A stretch of DNA of 64,000 nucleotides from Magnolia sinica (GCF_029962835.1 NC_080590.1:56542001-56606000), one strand, 5' to 3'. Positions 1 through 10,328 are shown, counted from the first letter of the stretch. Notes: generated from the letters alone by a model not told the origin. Numbers and translations: made by a program.

Positions 1-300
1 TTCATTTGCATTGCATATTGCATTACATCCACACGCATATGACATTTTGGGATTTTTATGTTTTTGCACTTATATGGCCTAAACAGACTCAGTAGGATTT
101 ACATATTGCATTGTACCCTCGGCATCTGATATCTGGCTCTCTTGAACTCCTCATTTGCATAGTTGATTTGTATTGCATACTTTGATATTATATGACTCAT
201 GAACTTGTCAGTATTTCTGCTTACTCTGATATTGTATGGTTCATGGACTTATCAGTACCTTCGTTTACTCTGATATTATATTCTGAGCATGCATATACTG

Positions 301-696
301 CTCACACACTTACACCACCCTCTAAGCTTTTTATAAGCTTATACACGATAAATGTGTGCATGTGATGTTAGGTTGCAGCAGCATTGAGCTTGGAGCATGC
401 AACGGTCTTATGGAGCTTTGATTTTTGATATATATGTATTTCCCTTTCAGCATTGTATTCAAATATTTATATTAGTGGATATGTGATGATGATGTTGCCC
501 TTTATGATTTGGGTAAACTTGTGGTTATGCTTCTTACGAGATAAATGTACATTGAAAAATCCTCCTTGTAGGATCCCAAGATCGGAACCTAGCTTATGGG
601 TGCTGGAAGCTGAGAATGGGGTACTACGGAGGCTGTCGGCACCGAATTTGGCGATCGAGATACCTATGAATTCGATTTCTGGGTTTGGGGCGTGGC
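301..696 (-). repeat. First copy of an internal duplication in the X terminus
   Basis: The stretch from the ACCCTCTAAGC motif to a GGGGCGTGGCAG end repeats, with divergence, at 921-1294, where it ends GGGGCGTGACA at the true terminus. Shared landmarks in both copies are CTATAAGCTTAT-like text, GTGGATATGTGATGATGATG, CCTCCTTGTAGGATCCCA and GAGAATGGGGTACTACGGAG. Either the terminus was tandemly duplicated or a second, older X terminus lies inside. Confidence 0.7.
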
Positions 697-920
697 AGCT
701 GATGACATTGAGTTTACTATGATTCTGCATTGCACGGCCTAGATATGACATTTGGCTTACTATATCTCCGCATTGCGTAGTCGATTTGCGTTGCTTCACC
801 AGCATATGACTTTGCCTTATTATGTCTTTACATTGCATAGTCTGGGTAAGTCTGATGATATTGATGGAATTGCCGGTATTTCCGCTTACTCTGATATCTA
901 CATGCATGGCTCGTACATTG

Positions 921-1294
921 CACACACATACACTACCCTCTAAGCTTTCTATAAGCTTATGCACAATCGTTAAGTTGCAGTAGGATTGAGGCAGGAGTGT
1001 GGAGGCCAAGCTTTGTGGAGATTTTATTATATTCATGTATTTCCTTTCAACATTGTAATCAACGATTTATATTAGTGGATATGTGATGATGATGATGTTG
1101 CTCTTGTGATTTGGGTATACTTGTGGTTATGCTCCTTTACAAAAAATTTACACTAAAAATCCTCCTTGTAGGATCCCAGGATCGGAAACTGGCATATGGG
1201 CGCTGGGAGTCGAGAATGGGGTACTACGGAGCTGTCGGTGCTGGATTCGGTGATCGAGAATTTTTAAGCCCGGTTTCAGATTTGGGGCGTGACA
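921..1294 (-). repeat. Second copy of the internal duplication, ending at the X terminus
   Basis: This partner of 301-696 retains the canonical end (minus-strand TGTCACGCCCC). The two copies differ at many positions and by small indels, so the duplication is old relative to the insertion. Confidence 0.7.
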
Positions 1295-1895
1295 CAATGC
1301 ACATTCTCAAACCACTAGTGACTCTAGTTGGCACGAGTTTATTATCGGCATTAAATACGATAGTGATTCTGGACTTCTTAGGAACCACCTAAGTTGGACT
1401 CACCCATTGGTTATCGGATATAGGGTATATGATACCCGCATCTAATAGCTTAAGAACCTCAAATTTAACTACTTCCTTCATGTTTGGATTTAATCTACAT
1501 TGTGGTTATTGGGAGGTCTTCTTGGCATTATCATTTAGATAAATGCAGTGAGTACAAATTGAAGGGTCAATTCCTTGAGGTCGCAATCAACCATCTATGG
1601 GATCCCTTATGCTTAATGAGAGTAGCGATGAGCATACTCTCCTTTTCCTGCTCAAGGTCAGAAGAAATCACCACCGGCTATGTCTCATCTTGACCTAAAT
1701 AGACATATTTCAAATCAGAGGGCAAAGGTTTTAGGTCAAGCTTTGGTGCCTTGAGGTTAGACGGTAGAGGCATTACATCAGTTTAGGACAATTCTTAAAT
1801 TGTGGCCTCCACCTGTAAACTTCAAATACCGGCATGGTATTCAGCATGGTCCTCATCTCCCTAATCATATCATCCTCAAAATCATAGGAGTGGGC
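1295..1895 (-). pseudogene. Athila A reverse transcriptase, N-terminal fragment
   Basis: The minus-strand translation contains the retroelement RT entry region (LLDAGIIYPISDNQWVSPT, then a stop, then VVPKKS and LVPTRV), parallel to element B at 12960-13145. The frame ends at GLRMCI, where the X element begins, so the catalytic palm with the FMDD-type motif is missing from this window. A nonsense codon replaces Gln in the SPTQVVPKK segment. The function would have been reverse transcription of the element RNA in the virus-like particle. Confidence 0.8.
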
Positions 1896-1906
1896 TAGGC
1901 ACGTCT

Positions 1907-2460
1907 CTAGAGGGTAAGAGATAAGGTCAAAAGTGTTTTATCTTCCACGAAAGAATCAATCATGTTAATGTCGTGGGCATTATCATCATCCTCTAACTGT
2001 TTGCCTATATTGAAAAAGATATTCAACTCCAGTGTTATATTTCCAAAAGACAAACTCCTGACTTCATTCCTGCAATTAATGATTGTATTTAATGTAGCAA
2101 GGAATGGGCGACCAAGAATGACCAGAATTTGAGTGCTCATGTCCATGATGGGTTGAGTATCCAGGATGATAAAATCTACTGGGTAGTAGAATTTGTCAAC
2201 CTGGACCAACACACCCTTAGTTGTCCCTCTCGGTACACAAATTGAGCGATCAACAAGTTGTAATGTGGTCTGGGTGGTTTTTAATTTACCTAGACCAGTT
2301 ATTCATAAAACGAGTAAGGGATCAGATTTACGCTTGCTTCTAAGTCAAGAAGTGCATGCTTAATCCGATAGTTCCTAATTACACAAGGGATGGTTAGGCT
2401 ACCGAGATCTTTATATTTTTGTGGCACATCTTGTTTGAGGATGGCACTCACTTTTTCCGT
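1907..2460 (-). pseudogene. Athila A aspartic protease and linker to RT
   Basis: The minus-strand text near 2350-2290 reads ALLDLEASVNLIP, the retropepsin active-site region with the usual Gly after Asp-Leu changed to Glu. Downstream, the 101-codon open stretch 2212-1907 contains ILGRPFLAT (the second retropepsin landmark) and an acidic linker matching element B at 12289-12530. The protease normally cleaves Gag-Pol. The substitution next to the catalytic Asp and the frame breaks argue it is inactive. Confidence 0.78.
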
Positions 2461-2600
2461 CAGAAAAATTTCTTTTTAATACTTTGCCGCCTCTTGGTTG
2501 TGCATAGGTCTTTCGGAAATTTGGCATATGATGGAATTTGTTTCACGACATTCAGGAGAGGGATGTTGACCTTTACTTCTTTAAGCACCTCTAGAATGTC

Positions 2601-3253
2601 TTAAGAGTTAGAAAGAGATTTTGGTATAATCAACCATAAGGGGAATGGAGCAATCAACTTGCTTAGAGGTTCCAGTTCTAATCCATATGAAGTAATGTTA
2701 GGTGTATCCTTTGTTTCTTCTTCCGGGTCCTTGGACTCTTTAGTCCTTACCGGAATAGATTTGTCAATTATTTTTCCACTCGTAAGAGTGGTGATAGACT
2801 TGGATTGCTCCATTTACTTTGAAGTGCTTGGATCACCGAATTCGTATTGCAATTTTGGATTGGGAAGAGGTTGAGCTGGTAGGATCCATTTCTCCCCAAT
2901 TGAATTTTTTGTCTCACGCCCTTGTATGACCTTTGAAAGGTCTTGAAGAGTTTTTAATATACTTTGAATGATAAGCTCTTAGTTTTGAATATGTTTTGAA
3001 ATCGAATCCTCTTGAGGTTTCCCTTGATTCAAGAATTGGTTAGGGATTCTTTGAGGAGTAGCAGTTTGTCCATTCCTCTAACTAAAGTTCGGATGATTTC
3101 TCCAACTAGGATTGTATGTGTTAGAGATGGGTTCATTGAATGGTAGTTATTCACGGCATTTGATTGCTTGTTCAGTACCTCTTGAAAAGCAGGTATTGTT
3201 GTGTAATTTTCAGTTGTGTGTATGTTGCAAGCACAGATACTGCAAACAACTTC
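2601..3253 (-). pseudogene. Athila A gag, C-terminal part (after the solo LTR)
   Basis: The minus-strand translation resumes after the solo LTR with EVVCSICACNIHTTENYTT and continues to an Asn/Gln/Lys-rich, poorly conserved tail (ITTLTSGKIIDKSIPVRTKE). Element B has the same sequence at 11180-11850. Joining GCTAAG before the LTR to GAAGTTGTTTGC after it restores the codon phase, which shows that the gag was once continuous. The CxxC...H spacing in this segment is atypical; whether it is the Athila zinc-binding region is an inference. Confidence 0.72.
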
Positions 3254-3534
3254 CTTAGTGTTTAGGGTCAAATATTTCATATTATCCCCCATTTATTGTT
3301 TAGTTTTACAAACATAATATGGCTTAATGGTATATTTTACGTGTTTGTGTTGCAAGGGGAATGTAAGAGCTTGGATTGAAAAGAATGCTAAAAGCATGGA
3401 TTTAGTACTCAAGAATTGCCAAAGCAAAGAATGGATCATTGGAGACTAAGATTGAAGGTTTCAAGGTCCCAAGATCCAAGAAAACCAAGTGGAGAAGGAA
3501 GGAAGTTGAAAGAACAAATGCAAAAATCACAAAG

Positions 3535-3875
3535 ACTGTGTCATCGAGAACCTTTTGATGACATCGAAGCTACTGTTTGATGACATCGGAAATTGGTTGA
3601 TGACATCAAATTTATGAAGGAAAATCGAGTTGGTCACTAGACATATTGGGTGCTCTTCTTGATTAATCGAAGACATGTTTAATGACTTGAAGGAAGGTGC
3701 TCGATGGCATCGAAGACTGCTCGATGACATCGAATTTATTGAAGAAATTGAAGCAACTTGTTAGACTGTTTTGGACACATTCTCGATAACTCGAAGACTG
3801 GTTCAATGAATCGAAGCTTCGCTCAATGACATTGACGGACTGTTTGATGACATCGAAGGCATTACGCAGAGTTTA
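3535..3875. repeat. Array of TCGATGACATCGA inverted-arm motifs in solo LTR U3
   Basis: This is a series of exact and degenerate copies of a motif with arms TTCGATG and CATCGAA around one A. An exact TCGATGACATCGA starts near 3721, with variants TTTGATGACATCGA, CTCGATGGCATCGA and TCTCGATAACTCGA. The array ends about 50 bp upstream of the TATA-like box at 3925. The same motif fills U3 of copia 1 (37430-37864). Confidence 0.8.
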
Positions 3876-3924
3876 CGCGGACTGTGTAAATTTGATCCAT
3901 TTTGCGATTTTGCGGAACTTTGCT

Positions 3925-3931
3925 TATAAAT
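3925..3931 (+). promoter_or_regulatory. TATA box of the solo Athila LTR
   Basis: TATAAAT stands just downstream of the motif array and upstream of the conserved LTR R/U5 text (GGTTGGCTAAA...TAGCTAGGGCTAAG). Its position matches the TATA boxes of the other Athila LTRs here. Confidence 0.6.
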
Positions 3932-4805
3932 ATGGGTTTCCTATGTTTTTCTAGGATATCTAGGGTTTGGAGAAGCTGAGAAAAAGGGCAGAGCCGCTTC
4001 CCAAGACTTCTTCCCTTCTTCTTAGTTTTTAATGCTTTCCTCTAGGGTTTTGAATCCAATCATGTCTATGGTTGGCTAAATCCCTTAGCTAGGGCTAAGG
4101 GGTGAAGCTTGTAGCATGGTTGGGATGTTTTTCTAGTTTGGTTCTTGTTCTTATTGAACCTCTTTGATTACAATTTGATATTTAAGGAGTACTTCTACTC
4201 TTTAATGGTTTGTTGTGACTTAAATTACAATAGATTTGCAATTGCTTTGAGTATCTTCTTTTCCTGATTTGAGATTATGAAGTTAGTAAATCCTGTTGTA
4301 CACCATCGTCCCTAGGGCATGGTTGGGTGATGGAATCTCTTCTAACCCTCACAATTCTCCTATGTTGGTTGTTGGTTTGGTACATCCTGTTGTTTGACAT
4401 AGTCTCCTGGGCATTGTTAGATGATGGAATCACTTCCAATCCTCACAACTTTCATCCATTAAGAATTAGGTCAATAAAAGTTTAGATTTAATCTTATTGT
4501 ATATCTTCCAATTGGATAAGATAGGACTCCATTCCAATTAAGTTCCTTGAATCAAATAAGGAAACACCCCAATAGCCGCAAGTGGATTCCTGAAAACCCT
4601 AGTTCCCACCTTTGAATTCTTAAGTTTCTAATTAAATCCTTCATGATTACTTCCCTGTATTCTAAATTTAGATTTAGATCTTCTTCTAGTTCTACTTCTA
4701 GTTACTTTCAGAATATACACGAGATTAGTCCCTATGGATTCGACCTCGGTCTTACCGAGATTATTACTACATCGTGACCCTATACTTGGGGTTGTGAAAG
4801 CTTAG

Positions 4806-5860
4806 CCTTATCCTTCTTAAGTTCCATGGCCTCGACCTTCCTTATGAGATTAGCCACTTTAGCATTTATATCATCATCCTCTTTCAGCAAGTATATCCCA
4901 TGCCTCTCCCTTACTTGAGTAGGCTTAGATGTGGTGTTAGGTTTTGGGGAGATGTCCCCTGATTGTGCTGTCTCAGCGAGTTTGTCAAAGTAATCCCACA
5001 CCTCATCGACATTTTTGTTCATGAACTCCCCATTGCACATCGTCTTGACAAATTGACACATGGAAGATGTCAGTCAATCGTGGAAAAAAGTTGTTATGTT
5101 CCACATTTTAAAACCGTGTTGTGAGCATGAACTGAAAAGATCCTTGAACCGCTCCCAACATTGAAAGAATGTTTCATTTTCCTTTTAGGTGAAGTTCATG
5201 ATCAATTTCCTGATGCTGTTCGTCTTATGGTATAATTTTTTTTTTTTAGAACTCCTTCATCATGTCATTCCATGTGCCAATAGATCGCGGACGTAGTGAG
5301 TGCAACCATGTCTTAGCTTTTTCATTCAAGGAGAAAGGAAAGAGTTTTAGCCTGACCATGTCCTCAGACACGTTAGGAAAGTATAAAGTGGCTATAACCT
5401 CATCGAACTCTGCAAGTGTAGGTGTGGACTTTCAAATTCAAGTCCAAGGAACTTTTGAAGGAGTTGGATCACTCCAAGCTTGATATCCATGTTTCATGTG
5501 TTTTCTGAAAAAATCATACAGGAAGGGGTGCCACCCCATCCAGTTGTAAGTAATCTCATAAAGTACGAGGCGGGGGTGCATAGTGCACCTCATTCTCATC
5601 CTGGACTTCCACAACCCGAGGTTGCGGTTGATTCACCAATTGATTTATAGGTTGATTTATAGCCATAACCTCAATTAACTCTAAGGATATCAAGTGGTGT
5701 CTGACCCTATGATGGATAGATAACCCCTCAACCAATTCTCCTTCACTCAAGAGACGTCGAGTGTTGTCACAGACCCACTTGGACATGAAACACTCTAAGC
5801 CCTCAATTTCAGAATCTAACCTAAACATAAAAGAAAGAAGAGAAATAGAAAGAAAGAGAG
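4806..5860 (-). pseudogene. Athila A gag, N-terminal and core part
   Basis: The minus-strand ORF 5828-5556 starts MFRLDSEIEGLECFMSKW and ends in a Pro-rich stretch. After a frameshift the core continues with KTWLHSLRPRSIGTWNDMM-like sequence, the Athila capsid-like region that element B has at 10560-10860, and then MCNGEFMNKNVDEVWDYFDK up to KKDKAK, where the solo LTR interrupts it. A poly-A run near 5230-5245 (poly-T on the plus strand) breaks the frame. Gag would form the particle and bind RNA. Confidence 0.82.
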
Positions 5861-6235
5861 AGAATTAGAAAGAAGTTACCAAATTAGAAGTTTCTATATT
5901 GGGGTCCTGCAAAAGAAAAAAGGAAAGCAATTAGTTTCTAAAAAGGAAATAAGGAAAGCAACCTACTTTCTAAAAAAATGAGAAAGGAAAGTTTCTAAAA
6001 ACAGAAAATAGAAAGTTTAAAAAATAATTAGTTTCTAAAAATAAATTAGGAAAGTTTCTATCCTAAAATTAGAAAGTAGTTTCTGAAAACGAAAAAAGAA
6101 AGTTTCTAAACCTAGAAAGCAAAGTTAGTTTCTAAAATAACTCAGAAAAAGAACTAATCTAAAAATAGAAAGTAGAAAAATCATAATCTTAACTTAATTC
6201 CAAAACTAGTCAATCTCAGAAAAATGCAACCGTTA
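5861..6235 (-). other. Athila A 5' leader, AG-rich, non-coding
   Basis: This is a degenerate stretch rich in AGAAAGTTTCTAAAAA-type repeats between primer site and gag. It corresponds to the inverted TTTCTAATT/GAAACTTTC-rich leader of element B (9890-10170). I see no gene in it. Confidence 0.65.
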
Positions 6236-6255
6236 GTCCCCAGTAACGACGCCAA
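6236..6255 (-). promoter_or_regulatory. Primer binding site of Athila A (Asp-tRNA-like)
   Basis: The minus strand reads TGGCGTCGTTACTGGGGA directly after the LTR, close to the TGGCGCCGTTGCCGGGGA primer site known for Athila elements, with a few substitutions. This fixes element orientation and the LTR end. Confidence 0.8.
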
Positions 6256-7038
6256 AAACCTTGTTCACAACCCCAAGTGTAGGGTTGCGATGTAGTAGTA
6301 ATCTCGGTGAGACAGTGGTCGAATCCATAAGGACTAATCTTGTACATTTCTGAAAGTAACTAGAACTAGAAGAAGATGTGAATCTAAATCTGAATTAATT
6401 AAGAGAGTAATTGTGATTAAAATGATTAAAACTAATAAATTTAAAGGTGATAACTAGGATTTCCAAGGATCCACTTGTAGAGATCAGGGAGCCCTCTTAC
6501 TTGATTCAAGTCACACAATCGAAATTGGAGTCCTATCTTATCCAATTGGAAGATATACAATTAAGATCAATATGAACTTTCCTTGACCTAATTCTTGATG
6601 GAGGAGAATTGTGATAATTGAAAGAGATTCCATCAACAAACCATGCCCATGAGACGATGGCTAATAATAGGATTTACCAATCCCACAATCCCAAAATTAG
6701 GAAAAGAAGATACTCAAAGCTATTGCAGATCTACTGTAATTTGAGTTACAATAAACCATTAAGAATTGAAAGTATTCCTTTAAAATCAAACTAGAATCAA
6801 AGAAGGTTCAACATAAACATGAATCAAAGTAAAAGAAACATCTCATCACACTATAAGCTTCACCTCTTAGCCCTAGCTAAGAGGTTTAGCCAACCATAAT
6901 ATGATTAAACTAAAATCTCTTAAGAAAAGCATATAAACAATTAAGGAAAATGAAGAAAAACTCTTGGCAACGGCTTCTTCACCCTTTTTCTTCACTCTTC
7001 AAACCCTAGAAGATGCCTAGGAATATCCTAGAGACTCC

Positions 7039-7046
7039 TATTTATA
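7039..7046 (-). promoter_or_regulatory. TATA box of Athila A LTR
   Basis: CTATAAATAGG on the minus strand lies about 80 bp downstream of the U3 motif array and upstream of the conserved R region. Confidence 0.6.
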
Positions 7047-7127
7047 GTTTTGCAGCACCTCCTTTCGCACCGGTTTGGAAAAATTCAGAAACCGCCTCAA
7101 ATTTACACAGTTCGCGCAAAATCTGTG

Positions 7128-7325
7128 TAACCATAGACTGGTTGAGGACAACCTTCAACTGGTCAAGTGTCACCTTCGACTGGTTAAAGGTCTCCTTTGA
7201 CTGGTCGAGGATGACAGGAATTTAGCAGATTTTGTCACTGGAGTTCAAGTCGAAGTTTCTTCAACTAGTCAAATAGAAGCTTAGACTAGTTGATGCAAGG
7301 CTTAGACAGGTCGAGAATCACTTGG
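7128..7325. repeat. Array of CGACTGGTCG-type motifs in Athila A U3
   Basis: This is a run of motif variants such as TTCGACTGGTTAAAGG, TTTGACTGGTCGAGG, TTCAACTAGTCAAA and TTAGACTAGTTGA. The same motif type fills the U3 of Sireviruses copia 2 and copia 3. Beyond the motif, the segment CAGATTTTGTCACTGGAGTT resembles the copia 3 texts CAGATTTTATCCGGAATTTG and ATCACTGGAATTC. Confidence 0.8.
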
Positions 7326-7553
7326 TTTCCTTGGATCTTTGGCATGTGAATTCTTCATTTTTGGTCTTCTATGATCCAACCTTTGCTTGGTGATTCTTGA
7401 GCGTTAAATCCATGCTTTTTAACACTCTTTTCAATCCAAGCTCTTAAATTTACCTTGCAACACAAACATGAGTAAAATATGACATTAAGCATTATCATGT
7501 TCATAAAACCAAGATATAAATGGGGGATAATATGCAATATTTGACCCTCAACA

Positions 7554-7692
7554 GGAGGCCATGAGAATTTTTAAAGATTTCTGGTCTCCATCACTTTCAG
7601 ACTCATCTGAATCTAATTCAGAGTCTTCTGTGTCGTCTCACATGGCTACCATAGCCTTTCCTTTAGATTTCTTGGAGAAGCAGTTAGTAGAC
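7554..7692 (-). pseudogene. Copia 1 gag fragment after the zinc knuckle
   Basis: The minus-strand translation TNCFSKKSKGKAMVAM, stop, DDTEDSELDSDESES continues the gag that stops at 35459 with CYNCTKYDHLS. The last Cys of the CX2CX4HX4C knuckle lies here, 27.8 kb away from the other three ligands because Athila B is inserted between them. An acidic Asp/Ser/Glu tail follows, as in copia 2 at 18418-18480. On its left the fragment is cut by Athila A. Confidence 0.85.
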
Positions 7693-8916
7693 TGTTGAGG
7701 GTCAAATATTGCATATTAGACCCTAGTTATTACTTGGTTCTATGTACATGATAATGCTTTAACACTCTATTTTAATCATGTTTGTGTTGCAAGGTGAGTT
7801 TAGGAGCTTGGACTGAAAAGGGTGCTAAAAGTATAGATTTGATGCTCAAAAATCACCAAGACAAGGGATGAATCTTAGGGGACCAAGATTGAAGAATTCA
7901 CACACCAATGATCTGAGAAAACTAAGTGATCGAAGATCAAGAAGCCTGAAAATCATCCTGAATGCAAGATCACAGGGTTCCCACCATCCGTTTCGCATGA
8001 AATTTTATATTCGGCCCGAGGATCATTAAGTAACCAACCGTACACGTAAAATTTCAGCCATCGAATCTTTATGGAAGTGGTCCAATGGAAAGATTAACCA
8101 TAAATCACTGACTCAAGATCCACCTGGTCTTTGGATATGCCTCAATTTTGGACTCAACTCCTTGAACTTTGTAGCAAAACGAATAGACGGATTGGATTTC
8201 TAGAAAACATCATCGTGAGCCTCACTGGCAGTTGCAAGTACATGGTGCACAAGTGCAGCAGCCGCACACCAAAAGAGAAGTCGGGTCAAAGTGATTTTGA
8301 CCTGACAGAATTCAAAATCGAGAGAGAGAGTTTCTCTCTCCTCTTACGAAGCGAGTGGACGATCATCTACTGTGATGTGTTGTGGCCCACCTCCTTCACC
8401 TGGAATGATGATCTGACCTATCCAACCTATTCAGATGAAAATTTTGACCAAAGCCATGCCATCCATATCAACCATGCATGCGCACATAAGAAGATCATGT
8501 TCAAACGTAGGACAGATGACAGAAACTAAAATTCAGTAGGCCCCAACAACGTCAATCCAAAATTACTCATCTCCGACTGAAATTCCACCACAAAGCCAAT
8601 GGATGGAGCTGATTCTTCAGACATCATAGAATGTGGGCCCCACTGGTTACACAAATCCAGTTTTCTGCATGTATAACGCACTAACAACGTCCGGACACTG
8701 CCTGGCCTTTTTGGCTGATTGTGTGATCACTGTCAGGGTTGGACCGATGATCCTGATCATCCAAAGTCTTGAGGAGGGGGTACCGACCCTATCCATGGAG
8801 GCAGATCAGAGGTCAAGATGATTAGCCGCCTCGAAAACCACTCCAAACGCAAGCATCTCGCGTTTTCGCTGCGCAAAGAGAAGGGGTGCGTAAGCCTCAA
8901 CCGACTTGCAAACGCC

Positions 8917-8923
8917 TATAAAG
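8917..8923 (+). promoter_or_regulatory. TATA box of Athila B 5' LTR
   Basis: TATAAAG in the context CGCCTATAAAGAGAGG is present at the same place in the 3' LTR (34508-34514). Confidence 0.6.
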
Positions 8924-8977
8924 AGAGGAGGGAAGTGAACGTGAGAGGGGAGATCAGATCGAATGTGAGACATGAAG

Positions 8978-8980
<3 letters not shown>

Positions 8981-9027
<47 letters not shown>
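8981..9027 (+). repeat. (GA)n microsatellite in Athila B 5' LTR
   Basis: An uninterrupted AG dinucleotide run lies about 60 bp downstream of the TATA box, presumably in the transcribed leader. The 3' LTR has a longer version (34572-34627). Confidence 0.95.
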
Positions 9028-9028
<1 letters not shown>

Positions 9029-9859
9029 GTGGAGCGGCCTGGCTTCAAAGAGTTTTTCTTCTCCTTCTTCTTTAGTTTTCTTCCTTGATGTTTTTAATAG
9101 ATTCTAGCTTAGTCATGTCTATGGTTGGCTAAACCTCTTAGCTAGGGCTAAGAGGTGAAGCTTGTAGTGTGATGGGATCTCTTCTATGGCTTGATTCATG
9201 TTAAGTTGAACTGTCTTTGAATTTAGTTTGATTATAAGAAATACTTTTAGTCTTTAATGGTTTGTTGTAACTTAAATTACAACAGATCAGCGATAGCTTT
9301 GAGTATGCTCTTTTCATTATAGGGATTGTGAACTTGGGAACTTTGTTGTTCACGATCATCTCATGGACATGGTTGGATGATGGAATCCTCCCTAATGTTC
9401 ATAATTCTCTCAAATTGGTTATGAATTAGTAAAATTCCGTTGTTTGCTTTGTCTCATAGGCATGGTTTTGTGATGGAATCACTTCTAGTTCTCATACCTA
9501 TAATTCATTGAGAACTAGATCAATGGAAGTTCATATTTGATTTTTAATGAATTATCTTCCAATTGGATGAAGATGGGACTCTGATTCCAGTTGTGTTTGT
9601 GAATCAAGCATAAATCTCCCTGATCTCTACAAGTGGATCCTTTAAAACCCTAGTTTCCCACCTTTGAATTTTATAAGTTTTAGTTATATAGTTTACAATT
9701 ATTCTCTTAAATTTTCTTGATTTAAATTACATCTTCTTCTAGTTCTAGTTCTAGTTACTTTCAAAATATGTACAAGGTTCAGTCTCTGTGGATTCGACCT
9801 CGGTCTTACTAAGATTATTACTACATCGCGACCCTACACTTGGGGTTATGAACAAGTTT

Positions 9860-9878
9860 TGGGCGCTGTTGCCTGGGA
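9860..9878 (+). promoter_or_regulatory. Primer binding site of Athila B (Asp-tRNA-like)
   Basis: TGGGCGCTGTTGCCTGGGA follows the 5' LTR by five bases. It resembles the Athila Asp-tRNA primer site TGGCGCCGTTGCCGGGGA with three or four changes. Confidence 0.8.
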
Positions 9879-9879
9879 T

Positions 9880-10328
9880 TAACGGTTGCATTTTTCTAAG
9901 ATTAACTAGTTTTAGAATTAGGTTAAGATTAGGGTTTTTCTATTTTCTATTTTTAGGATTTGTTTTCTATTTTTAGAAACTTTCTAATTATAGGTTTAGA
10001 ACTTTCCTAATTTGTTTTTAGAAACTTTCCTTTATCGTTTTTAGAAACTAGGTTGTCTTTTTTAGAAACTAATTCACTTTCCTTTTACTTTTGTAGGATC
10101 CTAACATAGAAACTTCTAATTTAGTAACTTCTTTCTAATTCTCTCTCTTTCTATTTCCTTTCTCTCTTTTAGGTTTAAGTTAGAATTTGAATTGAGGGCT
10201 GAGAGTATTTCATGCCCAAGTGGGTCCGTAATAACACTTGACCTCATTTAAGTGAAAGAGGATTGGTTGAGGGGTTATTGATCCATCACAGGATTAGACA
10301 CCACTAGAGATCCTCAAAGTTAATTGAA
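9880..10328 (+). other. Athila B leader, non-coding
   Basis: This is a T-rich leader with repeated GAAACTTTCCTAAT- and TTTTTAGAAACTA-like words, followed by a short stretch (10170-10328) related to the N-terminal gag reading frame of element A. I see no intact ORF. Confidence 0.6.

Larger units (their letters stand above)
1..1294 (-). mobile_element. Family X unit (non-coding, LTR-like), partial, minus orientation
   Basis: This is the terminal part of a family X unit, cut by the window edge. Read on the minus strand it begins TGTCACGCCCC at position 1294, the same terminus as the complete copy that starts at 13448. It is related by eye to 13448-15260 (inverted) and to 59340-59887. It lies inside the reverse transcriptase of the minus-strand Athila element, which resumes at 1295; the expected 5-bp target duplication would be CAATG (1295-1299), but its partner is outside the window. 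No coding capacity is credible here: the short ORFs are not conserved between copies. It could be a giant solo LTR or another non-autonomous LTR derivative. Confidence 0.75.
3259..4800 (+). mobile_element. Solo Athila-type LTR, plus orientation, TSD CTTAG
   Basis: The unit begins TGTTTAGGGTCAAATATT, like the Athila B LTR start (TGTTGAGGGTCAAATATT), and ends CTTGGGGTTGTGAAAG, where the family norm is GTGAACA. An exact 5-bp duplication CTTAG lies at 3254-3258 and 4801-4805, and removing the unit plus one CTTAG restores the phase of the disrupted gag. A TATA-like box is at 3925-3931. U3 carries an array of TCGATGACATCGA motifs. Solo LTRs arise by recombination between the two LTRs of a full element. 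The non-canonical AG end is probably two point changes. Confidence 0.9.
1295..7553 (-). mobile_element. Athila-type Ty3/gypsy element A, partial, minus strand
   Basis: Seen on the minus strand in order: 5' LTR (7553-6262), Asp-tRNA-like primer site, gag, protease and the start of reverse transcriptase, where an X insertion cuts it and the window ends. The type call rests on a gag core close to element B's, the primer-site text and the LTR U5 end (CTTGGGGTTGTGAACA). It is inserted in the gag of copia 1, whose sequence resumes at 7554. Its gag is itself split by a solo LTR (3259-4800). It is dead: frameshifts, nonsense codons and insertions interrupt every domain. Confidence 0.88.
6262..7553 (-). 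mobile_element. 5' LTR of Athila A
   Basis: On the plus strand it reads TGTTCACAACCCCAAG...TTTGACCCTCAACA, so the sense LTR runs TGTTGAGGGTCAAA...GTGAACA on the minus strand. It is about 1.29 kb long, shorter than the 2.16-kb LTR of element B because U3 differs. A TATA box lies at 7039-7046. U3 carries a CGACTGGTCG-type array (7128-7325). It stands head to head with the Athila B 5' LTR, separated by 139 bp of copia 1 gag. Confidence 0.88.
7693..9854 (+). mobile_element. 5' LTR of Athila B
   Basis: It runs TGTTGAGGGTCAAATATT...GGGGTTATGAACA. U3 (about 7693-8910) lacks the inverted-arm arrays of other Athila LTRs. Instead it contains modules with GTGGGCCCCAC text and a degraded GTCCGGACACTG palindrome that recall family X. 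A TATA box lies at 8917, followed by a (GA)n microsatellite and the conserved R/U5 block shared with the other Athila LTRs. Confidence 0.92.

Noticed and set aside
467..1036. 189-codon minus-strand ORF in the first X copy
   Set aside because: The equivalent stretches at 13540-14200 and 46500-47200 carry stops in this frame, and the ORF spans an internal duplication boundary.
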